DNA of 64,000 bases from Albidovulum sp. (GTDB taxonomy: Bacteria > Pseudomonadota > Alphaproteobacteria > Rhodobacterales > Rhodobacteraceae): contig JAUQYA010000154.1 of assembly GCA_030837785.1 (NCBI GenBank), positions 1-64,000 on the forward strand. Direction: 5' to 3'. Each line of letters opens with the position of its first letter. Position 1 is the first letter of the stretch. Both the position numbers and the translations under genes were made by a program. Below, piece after piece: positions 7,902 through 16,391 of the stretch. Below the pieces are notes generated by a model. It was given only the letters and a program-made list of their open reading frames with translations. It made no database searches and had not been told where the DNA came from.

Positions 7902-8414
7902 ATGACCCGTCTGCTGACCCTTTGCCTTGCCGCGATCCTTGTCCTTGCCGGATGCACCGCGCCCACGCCGCCGCCGCTCGGCCCGGACGGGCGGCCGTTG
8001 CCCAAGGCCTATGTCATCAAGCCGGACGACGAGGGGCGCATCACCTATTCGATGGTGGATTCGATCAACTCGCTGAGGTCGGCCAAGGGCGCGCCGCCGG
8101 TGACGCTGAACCCCCTTCTGACCGCCGCCGCCGCGACCCATTCCCGCGACATGGCAGTGCAGAACCGGCCTTGGCACTTCGGTTCGGACGGATCGTCGCC
8201 GCTTCTACGCGCCCAGCGGACCGGCTACCAGGGGCGGATGCTCGGCGAGAACATCTCGGAGACCTACGAGACCGAGCTGGAGACGCTCGGGGCGTGGATG
8301 GAACTTGCCGACACCCGCGCGGTCATTCTCGACCCGGCGGCGCGCGATGTCGGTTTCGCCTGGTTCCAGGAGCCGGGTGGCAAGATCTGGTGGACCTTGG
8401 TCACCGGCGGCTAA
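7902..8414 (+). CDS. CAP-domain (SCP/PR1-like) lipoprotein
   Basis: A 170-residue exported protein. MTRLLTLCLAAILVLAGC is a lipoprotein signal with lipobox LAGC, lipidated at C18. The rest is a compact CAP domain: the NSLRSAKGAPPVTLN helix, the ATHSRDM segment containing the first cavity histidine, GENIS, and DVGFAWF near the end. CAP proteins are secreted and of diverse function in bacteria. It lies between two L,D-transpeptidase genes, which hints at envelope work, although no activity can be read from the sequence. Confidence 0.9.
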   Translation: MTRLLTLCLAAILVLAGCTAPTPPPLGPDGRPLPKAYVIKPDDEGRITYSMVDSINSLRSAKGAPPVTLNPLLTAAAATHSRDMAVQNRPWHFGSDGSSPLLRAQRTGYQGRMLGENISETYETELETLGAWMELADTRAVILDPAARDVGFAWFQEPGGKIWWTLVTGG

Positions 8415-8415
8415 A

Positions 8416-8449
8416 GTGTTGAAAGGCGGGCGTTTCTGCCCGCCAACAC
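8416..8449. terminator. hairpin between convergent genes
   Basis: GGCGGGC (8425-8431) pairs with GCCCGCC (8438-8444) around GTTTCT. An outer arm, GTGTT (8416-8420), pairs with AACAC (8445-8449) across a one-sided bulge. It fills the gap between the CAP gene stop and the second transpeptidase stop. No long U run is present on either strand. Confidence 0.65.
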
Positions 8450-8450
8450 G

Positions 8451-8945
8451 TCACGGCAGGATGAAGATCGGGGTGCCGATGCGCACCATCGAATAGATTT
8501 CCTCCATCTCGCGGTCCTTCACCGCGATGCAGCCCGCCGTCCAGTCGCGGCCCCGCCCGCGATTCTGCCGCGCCCGGCCGTGGATGAAGATGTCGCTGCC
8601 CGGATTCTTGCCCACGGCTTCGGCGCGCGCGGTGTCGTCCTCGTTCGGATAGGAAATTCCAAGCGACAGGTGATAGGTGCTGTTGGGGTTCTGACGGTTG
8701 ATGAAATAGAGCCCCTCGGGCGTCTTTCCGTCCCCCTCGAACTGCTTCGGCCCGACCGGGTTGCCGCCCAGCGCGATCTTGTAGCTCTTGAGCGCCTTCT
8801 GCCCGTTCACGAGATGCATCCTGCGCTCGCCCTTGTAGACCACGAGCTGCGTCACTTCGGGGCCGGAATAGCTGCGGAACTTGGAGCCGCAGGCGCCGAC
8901 AAAGCCGAATGCGGCCGTGGCAAGGAATGTCCGTCGCTTCATCAT
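8451..8945 (-). CDS. L,D-transpeptidase (YkuD domain), putative lipoprotein
   Basis: A 164-residue second YkuD enzyme, of a different subgroup from the one at 7082-7693. The N-terminus MMKRRTFLATAAFGFVGAC has a signal with a possible lipobox VGAC. The core starts VVYKGERRMHLV. The active site is IFIHGRARQNRGRG then DWTAGCIAV, with Thr replacing the usual Ser before AGC. The start could be ATG 8945 or the adjacent ATG 8942. It is convergent with the CAP lipoprotein gene. Together the three genes look like a cell-wall remodelling group. Confidence 0.92.
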   Translation of the reverse strand: MMKRRTFLATAAFGFVGACGSKFRSYSGPEVTQLVVYKGERRMHLVNGQKALKSYKIALGGNPVGPKQFEGDGKTPEGLYFINRQNPNSTYHLSLGISYPNEDDTARAEAVGKNPGSDIFIHGRARQNRGRGRDWTAGCIAVKDREMEEIYSMVRIGTPIFILP

Positions 8946-9052
8946 CTGGCTGCCCGTCCCGTCGCCCGCCTTTTTTCCGCGTTCTACACCCTTCCGGCGG
9001 GCACCGGAAGTCGGCGCGTTTCCGCCGACCGGGGAAGTCACGAGAAGGTGAG

Positions 9053-10264
9053 TTACCGGCTGAACCGGGCGGCAAGCTCCACATGCGGCGACCAGCGGAA
9101 CTGATCGACGACCTGCACCCAGTCGAGCGCGAATCCAGCCCCGGTCAGGATCCGCGCGTCGCGGGCGAAGGTGACCGGGTTGCAGGAGACAGCGGCGACG
9201 AGACGAAGCGACGATGCCGCGATCTCGCGCATCTGCGCCTCGGCGCCCGCGCGCGGCGGGTCGATGACCACGGCGTCGTGGCGTCCCAGTTCGTCCGGCA
9301 TCAGCGGCCTGCGGAACAGGTCGCGCGCTTCGGTCGTGATCCGGCGGAGCCCAGGCGCCTGCCGCCAGCCGGCGTCGAGCGCGGCCAGCATCGCCGCCTC
9401 GCCTTCCACCGCGTGGACCGCCGCGGCTTCGGACAGCGGCAGGCTGAAAGTGCCCGCCCCGGCGAAAAGATCGGCGATCCGGCGCGCCGGCCCCACCGCC
9501 TCGCGCACCGCGGCGACCAGCGCCGCCTCGCCCTCCGCCGTGGCCTGAAGGAAGGCGCCGGGAGGCGGCACCACACGCGCCGTCCCGAACATCTGCGCCA
9601 CCGCACGCCGGGCGACGACAGTTTCGCCGTCCCATGTCAGCCGGGCGATATCGGCTCGTCCGGCAAGGGCGGCAAGTGCGGAAAACAGGCTCTGTTCCAG
9701 CGGTTTACCCCCGGTGATGGCCAGATCGAGCCCACCTTCGCCGCGCGTCAGCGCCAGCGCCACCTCGCCCTTGCGCGAGGCGCCGGCTTCCGTGATTTCG
9801 CCCAGCATCGGCAGCGCCGCCGTCAGGTCGGGATGCAGCAAAAGGCACCGCGGCACCTCGACAATCGTGCCGGTGGCACGGCCGTGGAAGCCGACGATCG
9901 CCCCCTTCTTCGTGCGCCGCCCGGCCAGCGTCGCGCGCCGCCGCGACCGGGCGGGCGAGATCACGACAGGCCGGAACCGCGCCTCGATCCCTTGCGCGGC
10001 AAGCGCCGCCCGCACCACGCCCTCTTTCCAGGCGGCGACGAAGGCGTCGGAGCCATGCATCAGCGCGCAGCCGCCGCAGGCGCGGTAATGCGGGCAGGGC
10101 GCCTTCACCCGGTCCGGCGAGGGCGTGACGATCGCCGGCGCATCCATGCGCCCGTCCTCGACCGCGCCCTCTACCACCTCGCCCGGCAGGGCCATCGGCA
10201 CATAGACGGGACCGGCCGCGATCCCGTCGCCGAGGTGGCCGAGCCGCTCGATCGTCAGTCTCAC
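9053..10264 (-). CDS. RNA m5U methyltransferase, TrmA/RlmC/RlmD family
   Basis: A 403-residue protein starting at GTG 10264. The N-terminal part resembles a TRAM-like domain (IERLGHLGDGIA ... VYVPMALPGEVVEG). Next is a [4Fe-4S] motif CPHYRACGGC (C57, C63, C66, with a fourth Cys in EVPRCLLLH). The C-terminal methyltransferase domain has DLFAGAGTFSLPL, DPPRAGAE and the nucleophile loop SCNPVTFARDA. This layout is that of RlmD-type enzymes that methylate a uridine in 23S rRNA or tRNA; the exact substrate cannot be told. GTGA overlap couples it to the upstream ABC exporter. Confidence 0.92.
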   Translation of the reverse strand: MRLTIERLGHLGDGIAAGPVYVPMALPGEVVEGAVEDGRMDAPAIVTPSPDRVKAPCPHYRACGGCALMHGSDAFVAAWKEGVVRAALAAQGIEARFRPVVISPARSRRRATLAGRRTKKGAIVGFHGRATGTIVEVPRCLLLHPDLTAALPMLGEITEAGASRKGEVALALTRGEGGLDLAITGGKPLEQSLFSALAALAGRADIARLTWDGETVVARRAVAQMFGTARVVPPPGAFLQATAEGEAALVAAVREAVGPARRIADLFAGAGTFSLPLSEAAAVHAVEGEAAMLAALDAGWRQAPGLRRITTEARDLFRRPLMPDELGRHDAVVIDPPRAGAEAQMREIAASSLRLVAAVSCNPVTFARDARILTGAGFALDWVQVVDQFRWSPHVELAARFSR

Positions 10265-12093
10265 TCCGCCGCCTCTTCGGTGCCGATAAAGCCACCCGAT
10301 TGCCGGTTCCAGTAGCGCGCATAGAGACCGCCCCTGGCCAGCAGTTCCGCATGGGTCCCGCCTTCGACGAGCCGTCCCCGATCGAGCACCACGATCCGGT
10401 CCATCTCGGCGATGGTCGACAGCCGGTGCGCGATGGCCAGCACGGTCTTGCCCTGCATGACACGGTGGAGCGCGCCCTGGATCGCCGCCTCCACCTCGCT
10501 GTCGAGCGCCGAGGTCGCCTCGTCGAGCACGAGGATCGGGGCGTCCTTGAGGAACGCCCGGGCAAGGGCGATCCGCTGCCGCTGCCCGCCGGAGAGCTTC
10601 ACCCCGCGCTCGCCGAGATGGGCCTCGTAGCCGGTCCGCCCCTTGTGGTCCTGGAGCGTGCGGATGAACTCGTCGGCCTCCGCCGCGCGGGCGGCCGCCA
10701 CCATCTCCCCCTCGGTCGCGTCGGGACGGCCATAGAGGATGTTGTCGCGGGCGGAGCGGTTGAACATCGCGGTTTCCTGCGTGACCATCGCGACCTGCCG
10801 GCGCAGGGATTCCTGCGTCACCCCGGTGACGTCCTGCCCGTCGATCAGGATCCGCCCCGCCTCGGCGTCGTAGAGCCTGAGAAGCAGCGCGACCAGGGTC
10901 GATTTGCCGGCACCAGACGCCCCCACGATGCCCAGTTTTTCGCCCGGCCGGACCGTCAGCGCAATGCGGTCGAGCCCGCCGGTGCGCCGGCCGTAGGCGA
11001 AGCTCACGTCGTCGAACCGGATCTCGCCCTTCACGCGGCCAAGCACGCTCGCGCCCGGCGCATCGGTGAGCGTATGGGGCGGCGTCAGCGTGCGCATTCC
11101 GTCCTCGACCTCGCCGATCGAACCGTAGATCGACATCAGCGCAAAGCTCACCCAGCCGGTCATCTGCGCGATGCGGATCGCGATCGTGCCGGCGGCGGCG
11201 ATATCGCCGGTCGTCGCCCGCCCCTCGGTCCAGAGCAGGAGCACCCCGCCGATGAGGATCAGGGGCAGAAGCCCGGCGATGACCATGAGCGCGAGGCGGA
11301 ACCATGCGGACAGCACCCCGAAGTCGAGCGCCGTGTCGCGGAAACCCGACATGGCGCGCAGTGCCGCCCTGTCCTCGTGATCGGCGTGGGCGAAGAGCTT
11401 GACCGTCTTGATATTGGTGATCGTGTCGACGACCTGCCCGGTCACCATCGCCCGCGCCCCCGCCCGGGCAGCCGACTTGCCCCGCACCCTCGGCAGAAAG
11501 GCGCGGATCAGCGCGAGATAGCCGACGATCCAGAGCCCAAGCGCGGCCGCCATCCAGCCGTCCACGGTCAGAAGGAATGCGACCGATCCGAGAAGGGAGG
11601 CGAGCGCAAAGGCCACGGTATTGATCGTCTCGCTCGCCACGTCGGTGACCGCGCGCGCCGCCTGCATCTGCTTCTGCGCGATCCGGCCGGCGAAATCGTT
11701 GTCGAAGAAGGTCACCGCATGACCCATCGTCCAGCGGTGGAGCCGCGAGAGAACGAGCGGCAGCACGTTCGGCTGCACGACCACCGAGTTCGACGCAGCC
11801 GAAAGGCCGAAGGTAAGCGGGCGCAGCACCAGCAGGAAGACGGCGAATCCCGCGAGCAGCGCCCATTCGTCGGAAAGGAGCGTCGCCGGACTGCCTCCCT
11901 GCGCCGCATCGACGATGGCGCCGAGGAACCAGGCGGTCACGACCTCCATCGTGCCGGCAGCCGCCGACAGGACGGCGGCGAGCGTCAGCGGCCCCCAGGC
12001 GCCCGACAGGCACCAGAGGAAGAACCGGCCGAGCGTCTGCGGCGGCGCCCCCTCGGCGGGGCGGAAGGCGTCGATCATGTCGCCGATCTTCAT
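10261..12093 (-). CDS. ABC exporter half-transporter (MsbA/LmrA type), second subunit
   Basis: A 610-residue fused permease-ATPase. About six hydrophobic helices occupy residues 25-310. The ATPase domain holds GASGAGKST (Walker A), the Q-loop MVTQETAMFN, signature LSGGQRQRIALA, Walker B LVLDEATSAL and the H-loop AIAHRLST. It overlaps its upstream neighbour, a paralogous exporter, by ATGA, so the pair probably forms a heterodimer. The motifs look canonical in both, so neither site is obviously degenerate. The substrate (lipid, drug or peptide) cannot be inferred. Confidence 0.9.
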   Translation of the reverse strand: MKIGDMIDAFRPAEGAPPQTLGRFFLWCLSGAWGPLTLAAVLSAAAGTMEVVTAWFLGAIVDAAQGGSPATLLSDEWALLAGFAVFLLVLRPLTFGLSAASNSVVVQPNVLPLVLSRLHRWTMGHAVTFFDNDFAGRIAQKQMQAARAVTDVASETINTVAFALASLLGSVAFLLTVDGWMAAALGLWIVGYLALIRAFLPRVRGKSAARAGARAMVTGQVVDTITNIKTVKLFAHADHEDRAALRAMSGFRDTALDFGVLSAWFRLALMVIAGLLPLILIGGVLLLWTEGRATTGDIAAAGTIAIRIAQMTGWVSFALMSIYGSIGEVEDGMRTLTPPHTLTDAPGASVLGRVKGEIRFDDVSFAYGRRTGGLDRIALTVRPGEKLGIVGASGAGKSTLVALLLRLYDAEAGRILIDGQDVTGVTQESLRRQVAMVTQETAMFNRSARDNILYGRPDATEGEMVAAARAAEADEFIRTLQDHKGRTGYEAHLGERGVKLSGGQRQRIALARAFLKDAPILVLDEATSALDSEVEAAIQGALHRVMQGKTVLAIAHRLSTIAEMDRIVVLDRGRLVEGGTHAELLARGGLYARYWNRQSGGFIGTEEAAE

Positions 12094-13940
12094 TTCGCCG
12101 CCTCTGAGTCTTCCGTTCCGATGAACCCGCCCGACTGGCGTTGCCAGAACCGGGAATAAAGCCCGTCCCGCGCCAGAAGTTCCTCGTGGCTGCCTTCCTC
12201 CGCCACCTTGCCATCGTCCAGCACCACGATGCGGTCCATCTGCGCGATGGTCGACAGCCGGTGGGCGATGGCGATCACCGTCTTGCCCTCCATCACACCG
12301 TAGAGCGTTTCCTGGATCGCCGCCTCCACCTCGCTGTCGAGCGCCGAGGTCGCCTCGTCCAGCACCAGGATCGGCGCATCCTTCAGGATCACCCGCGCCA
12401 GCGCCACGCGCTGCCGCTGCCCGCCCGACAGTTTGACGCCCCGCTCGCCCACCTGCGCATCATAGCCGCGGCGGTCTTCGGGATCGGTGAGGTCAAGGAT
12501 GAAGTCATGCGCCTCGGCCCGTTTCGCCGCCTCGATCATCTCGTGCTCGCCGGCCTCGGGCCGACCGTAGAGGATGTTGTCGCGCACCGAACGGTGCAGG
12601 AGCGAGGAGTCCTGCTGCACCATGCCGATGCGGCGGCGAAGGCTTTCCTGCGTGACCCGGGTAATGTCCTGCCCGTCGATGAGGATCCGGCCCGCCTCGG
12701 GGTCGTAGAACCTGAGAAGAAGCTTCACCAGCGTGGACTTGCCCGACCCCGACCGGCCGACAAGGCCGATCTTCTCGCCCGGTCGGATCGTCAGGCTGAC
12801 CCGGTCGAGCCCGCCGAAACCGCGGCCGTAGTGATGGCTCAGCCCCTCGATGTCGATCCGGCCCGCGCGAAACGCGAGCGGCTTCGCGCCGGGCTTGTCC
12901 ACCAGCCCGATCGGCTGGGCGATGGTCTCCATCCCCTCGGCCACGACTCCGAGCGCCTGCACGAGGTTCGATGTCGCCCACATGATCCAGTAGGTCATGT
13001 TGTTGAGCCTGAGCACCAGCGCCGTGGCCGCGGCGACGACGCCGATCGTCGCCTGCCCATGATACCAGAGCCAGATCGACAGCGCCGTGACCGATACGAT
13101 CAACCCGCCGTTCAGCGCGGTCAGCGCCACATCCATCCGGGTGATGAGCCGCATCTCGGCCTGGACCGTCTTGCGCGCAGTCTCGATCGCCTCGCCGGCA
13201 TAGTCGATCTCACGCGCGTCATGGGCGAACATCTTGACCGAATGGATGTTGCTGTAGCTGTCCACGACCCGGCCCGTCACCGCAGAGCGCGCATCGGATG
13301 CGTTCGTTGACGCCGGGCCCACGCGCCGCACCGTCCAGCGCAGGAGAAACAGGTAAAGCCCAATCCAGACCAGAAGCGGCACGGTCAGGCGGGGATCGGC
13401 ATCGAACAGAAGCACCACCGAGCCGATCAGCGTCGTGACCGAGAAGGCCACCGCATCGAAGGTCTGGAACACCGCATCCACCGCGGCGGGCGGGGTCTGC
13501 ATGATCCGGTTGGCGATGCGGCCGGCGAAATCGTTCTCGAACCAGCCGACGGGCTGACGCAGCACATGCCGGTGCGACCGCCAGCGGATCAGCGCGCCGA
13601 AATTGGGAAGGATCGTGTTGTGCAGGAGCGCCACGTCGATCCCGGAAACGATCGGCCGGACGAGGATGACGCCGAGCGCAGCCAGCAGGAACTCGGTGCC
13701 GTGGCTGCGCATGACCTCGACGGGTGTGCCGGCGGCCAGCAGGTCGACCAGCCGCCCCACATACCAGACAAGCAGCACCTCGATCGCCGCGACGACCGAC
13801 TTCAGCGCGGCGGTCGCGATGAAGACGCCACGGAATGGCCGCGCATAGTCCATCAGGAAGGGAAGAAGCTGCCGCGGGGGTGCATCCTTCTCTTCATAAC
13901 GGGTGTAAGGATCGACAAGGTTCTCGAAGAACCTGAACAT
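12090..13940 (-). CDS. ABC exporter half-transporter (MsbA/LmrA type), first subunit
   Basis: A 616-residue fused permease-ATPase beginning MFRFFENLVDPYTRYEEKD at ATG 13940. About six transmembrane helices precede an ATPase domain with GRSGSGKST, LSGGQRQRVALA, LVLDEATSAL and AIAHRLST. It is similar throughout to the downstream gene, including the sentence-like ends QSGGFIGTE in both, which points to an old tandem duplication. It is first in a three-gene coupled unit with the second subunit and the RNA methyltransferase. The substrate is unknown. Confidence 0.9.
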   Translation of the reverse strand: MFRFFENLVDPYTRYEEKDAPPRQLLPFLMDYARPFRGVFIATAALKSVVAAIEVLLVWYVGRLVDLLAAGTPVEVMRSHGTEFLLAALGVILVRPIVSGIDVALLHNTILPNFGALIRWRSHRHVLRQPVGWFENDFAGRIANRIMQTPPAAVDAVFQTFDAVAFSVTTLIGSVVLLFDADPRLTVPLLVWIGLYLFLLRWTVRRVGPASTNASDARSAVTGRVVDSYSNIHSVKMFAHDAREIDYAGEAIETARKTVQAEMRLITRMDVALTALNGGLIVSVTALSIWLWYHGQATIGVVAAATALVLRLNNMTYWIMWATSNLVQALGVVAEGMETIAQPIGLVDKPGAKPLAFRAGRIDIEGLSHHYGRGFGGLDRVSLTIRPGEKIGLVGRSGSGKSTLVKLLLRFYDPEAGRILIDGQDITRVTQESLRRRIGMVQQDSSLLHRSVRDNILYGRPEAGEHEMIEAAKRAEAHDFILDLTDPEDRRGYDAQVGERGVKLSGGQRQRVALARVILKDAPILVLDEATSALDSEVEAAIQETLYGVMEGKTVIAIAHRLSTIAQMDRIVVLDDGKVAEEGSHEELLARDGLYSRFWQRQSGGFIGTEDSEAAK

Positions 13941-13996
13941 CGCGGGGCCTTTCGGGTTGCCGGCCGGATATACACCGGCTCGGCGGAAAGGGGAAC

Positions 13997-14593
13997 TCAG
14001 TGGCGGAGGAGTTCCACGACCGAGGCCACGATCAGCAGGGCCATGATGATGTTGAAGACCCTCAGCCGCCGCGCCGTGGTCAGCCAGCGGGCAATCGCCC
14101 GCCCGGCGTAGGCCCAGGTTGCGGACGACAGAAGGCCGAGCGTCAGGAAGGCGCCCGCCACAAGGGTCGCGGCGGCCATCGGCTCTTCGGGGCGAATGAA
14201 CTGGGAGGTGGCGGCGACAGCGATCGACCAGCCCTTCGGGTTGATCCACTGGAACCCGACCGCCTTGAGGAAGGTCATGGGGTGCGCGCCTTCGGATTTC
14301 GACCCGGTTCCGCCAGACATGGCGACCTTCCATGCGATCCACACCAGAAGCGCCGCGCCGCCCCAGCGCAGGCCTTCGCGCAGAAGAACGCTGGTTCGGA
14401 ACAGCTCGCCCAGCGCCAGACCGACGATGAGCAGCATCAGCGGAAAGCCGAGCGCGACACCAAGGAGATGCGGGATCGTCGGGCGGAAGCCGAAATTTGC
14501 GCCCGAGGCCGCGAGCATGGCGTTGTTCGGCCCCGGCGTGAAAAGGGTGGCCACGGCAAGGGCAAGAAGCGCGGGCAGCATTTCGTAGCTCAT
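13997..14593 (-). CDS. LysE/RhtB-family amino-acid exporter
   Basis: A 198-residue inner-membrane protein with about six helices. It carries the family hallmark TPGPNNAMLAASGANFG near the N-terminus and the conserved QWINPKGW in the middle. LysE/RhtB proteins export amino acids such as lysine, homoserine or threonine. Length is typical. It stands 56 bases upstream of the ABC exporter pair on the same strand and could be cotranscribed with it. The substrate cannot be read from the sequence. Confidence 0.92.
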   Translation of the reverse strand: MSYEMLPALLALAVATLFTPGPNNAMLAASGANFGFRPTIPHLLGVALGFPLMLLIVGLALGELFRTSVLLREGLRWGGAALLVWIAWKVAMSGGTGSKSEGAHPMTFLKAVGFQWINPKGWSIAVAATSQFIRPEEPMAAATLVAGAFLTLGLLSSATWAYAGRAIARWLTTARRLRVFNIIMALLIVASVVELLRH

Positions 14594-14646
14594 GGCCGGT
14601 CAAATCTCCGTCAGTCAGCCATCCTGCCGTGCTGTCCGGGGAGGGT

Positions 14647-15792
14647 TCAAGCGAGCAATTGTTCCCGTGACAATCCGAAGCCCGAGGCGATCCAGCGATC
14701 CTCGATCTCTCTCAGGCGTTGTCCCAGCGCGGCACCGGACAGGCCCGGCATCAGATCGGCGGCGCGAACCGGAAACTTGGCCGCCGCACCGCGCGACACG
14801 TCGTCCTCCCAACCAGACGGCAGCGGGGCGCCAAGCAGCGCGCCGCACAGAAGCACCACGTCGCGCGCCGCCCGGGCATCGTGGCGATAGGCGATCTCGG
14901 CCGGGCCGGCATTGCCGGCGAGGCTGTCGCGCAGAACCGAAAGCCGCTGCGCTTCCTCCCGCGACAGCCGGAGCGCATCCTCCGCCTCCGCGCCCCCGAG
15001 CGCGGCGAGCCGGCGGATCCAGTCCGGCGCATAGGGTGGCTCAAGATGCACCAGCGGGCCGAGCGCCCGCGCCTCGGCGCCGGGAAGGATGCGGGCCAGC
15101 ACCCCGGTCGCCTGCATCGCGGCCACCGCCGGCGCGGGATCGGGCGCGGCCAGCAGGCGGCGTATCTCGTGGCCGATGCGTTCCCGAGAAAGCGTCTCTA
15201 TTCCGGCAGAATTCGTGGCACAGGCCGCCAGCGCGTCGGCATCCATCCCAGCCTCCGGATCGCCATACCAGGCGTGGAAGCGGAAGAACCGAAGGATGCG
15301 CAGATAGTCCTCGCGGATGCGCGCATCGGCGTCGCCCACGAACCGCACGCGCCGCGCCCTGAGGTCGTCGACCCCGCCGCCAAGGGGGTCGACGATGCGC
15401 CCGTCGGCAGCGGCGTAAAGCGCGTTCATCGTGAAGTCCCGCCGGGCGGCGTCATCTTCCACCCGGGTCGCGAAGGCGACGGTCGCATGGCGGCCAAAGG
15501 TTTCCACATCGCGGCGAAAGGTGGTGACTTCGTGCGGCTCGCCGGCCGCGACGACGGTCACCGTCCCGTGGTCGATCCCCGTGGGCACGACCTTGAGCCC
15601 CGCCGCGCGACCAAGCTGCATCACCCGCTCCGGCGCCGCGTCGGAAGCGATGTCGATATCCGCCACCGGTTGCGAAAGAAGCGCATTGCGCACGCAACCG
15701 CCGACCAGGAAGGCCTGATGGCCGCCGTCGGTCAGGAGCCGCAGCACAAGCTGCAACCCCTCGTCCCTCAGCCATTCATCGGTGATCCTCAT
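14647..15792 (-). CDS. cca: CCA tRNA nucleotidyltransferase
   Basis: A 381-residue class II nucleotidyltransferase that adds or repairs the CCA end of tRNA. FLVGGCVRN (28-36) is the flexible loop; the metal-binding pair is D45/D47 in DIDIA. RRDFTMNAL and DYLRILRFFRFHAWYG follow in the expected order. A helical C-terminal half binds tRNA. It overlaps the upstream Nudix gene by ATGA. Poly(A) polymerase belongs to the same family, but the size and compact C-terminus favour the CCA/polyA group common to alphaproteobacteria, annotated as CCA enzyme. Confidence 0.93.
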   Translation of the reverse strand: MRITDEWLRDEGLQLVLRLLTDGGHQAFLVGGCVRNALLSQPVADIDIASDAAPERVMQLGRAAGLKVVPTGIDHGTVTVVAAGEPHEVTTFRRDVETFGRHATVAFATRVEDDAARRDFTMNALYAAADGRIVDPLGGGVDDLRARRVRFVGDADARIREDYLRILRFFRFHAWYGDPEAGMDADALAACATNSAGIETLSRERIGHEIRRLLAAPDPAPAVAAMQATGVLARILPGAEARALGPLVHLEPPYAPDWIRRLAALGGAEAEDALRLSREEAQRLSVLRDSLAGNAGPAEIAYRHDARAARDVVLLCGALLGAPLPSGWEDDVSRGAAAKFPVRAADLMPGLSGAALGQRLREIEDRWIASGFGLSREQLLA

Positions 15793-16391
15793 GGCGCCAT
15801 CCGGTCCGCCAGAGCCCTGAGGATACGCGCGGTCGCGCCCCAGATGTAGTAGGGTCCGTAGGGCACGGTGTAGTAGCGCCGCATCTGGCCACGCCAGCGC
15901 CGCCCCTCGATCCGGTAGTTCGACGGATCGGTGACATGCGACAGCGGAACGGCGAACGCCTCCTCGACCTCCCCGGCCTCGGGGATTGGCGCGAAATCGG
16001 CTCTGACCCGGGCGAAAACCGGGGTCACGAGAAAGCCGGTCACGGTTTCGTGCGCCTCCGCACTTCCCAGAATCTCGACCGTGGAGCGCGGCAGGCCGAT
16101 CTCCTCCTCGGCCTCGCGGAGCGCTGCGGCAACGGCATCGGCGTCGCCATCGTCGACCTTGCCGCCGGCGAAGGCGATCTGTCCCGGATGGTGCTTCAGC
16201 CGGGAGGATCGCTTCGTCAGGATCACCTCCGTCCCACGCGGTCCGGGCCGCAGCGCGACCAGAACCCCGGCGGGCCGCAGGACGCGGCCCTCGGGAAGAG
16301 TCGTTCCGGGGTTCAGGTCGTAGTCAGAGGTCGGCCGCCCGGGTCGCGAAAGCGCGGCGATCACCGGGCCAAGCGGATCAGGCGACGTCAT
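15789..16391 (-). CDS. CoA pyrophosphohydrolase-type Nudix hydrolase
   Basis: A 200-residue Nudix hydrolase. The box lies at about residues 76-100, ending in ALREAEEEIGL. It is preceded by the SSRLKHHPGQIAFAGGK segment, which is characteristic of the NudL/YeaB CoA-diphosphatase branch. It would cleave CoA or its thioesters to phosphopantetheine and 3',5'-ADP. It overlaps hslO by 14 bases upstream and cca by 4 bases downstream, so hslO-nudL-cca form a coupled operon. Confidence 0.92.
   Translation of the reverse strand: MTSPDPLGPVIAALSRPGRPTSDYDLNPGTTLPEGRVLRPAGVLVALRPGPRGTEVILTKRSSRLKHHPGQIAFAGGKVDDGDADAVAAALREAEEEIGLPRSTVEILGSAEAHETVTGFLVTPVFARVRADFAPIPEAGEVEEAFAVPLSHVTDPSNYRIEGRRWRGQMRRYYTVPYGPYYIWGATARILRALADRMAP

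Noticed and set aside
10300..12159. 619-codon open frame opposite the ABC exporter
   Set aside because: Antisense shadow of a canonical ABC gene; no domain seen.
9053..12214. Single 1053-codon frame fusing the RNA methyltransferase to upstream sequence
   Set aside because: The upstream part runs out of frame through the ABC gene; the GTG at 10264 gives the correct N-terminus.
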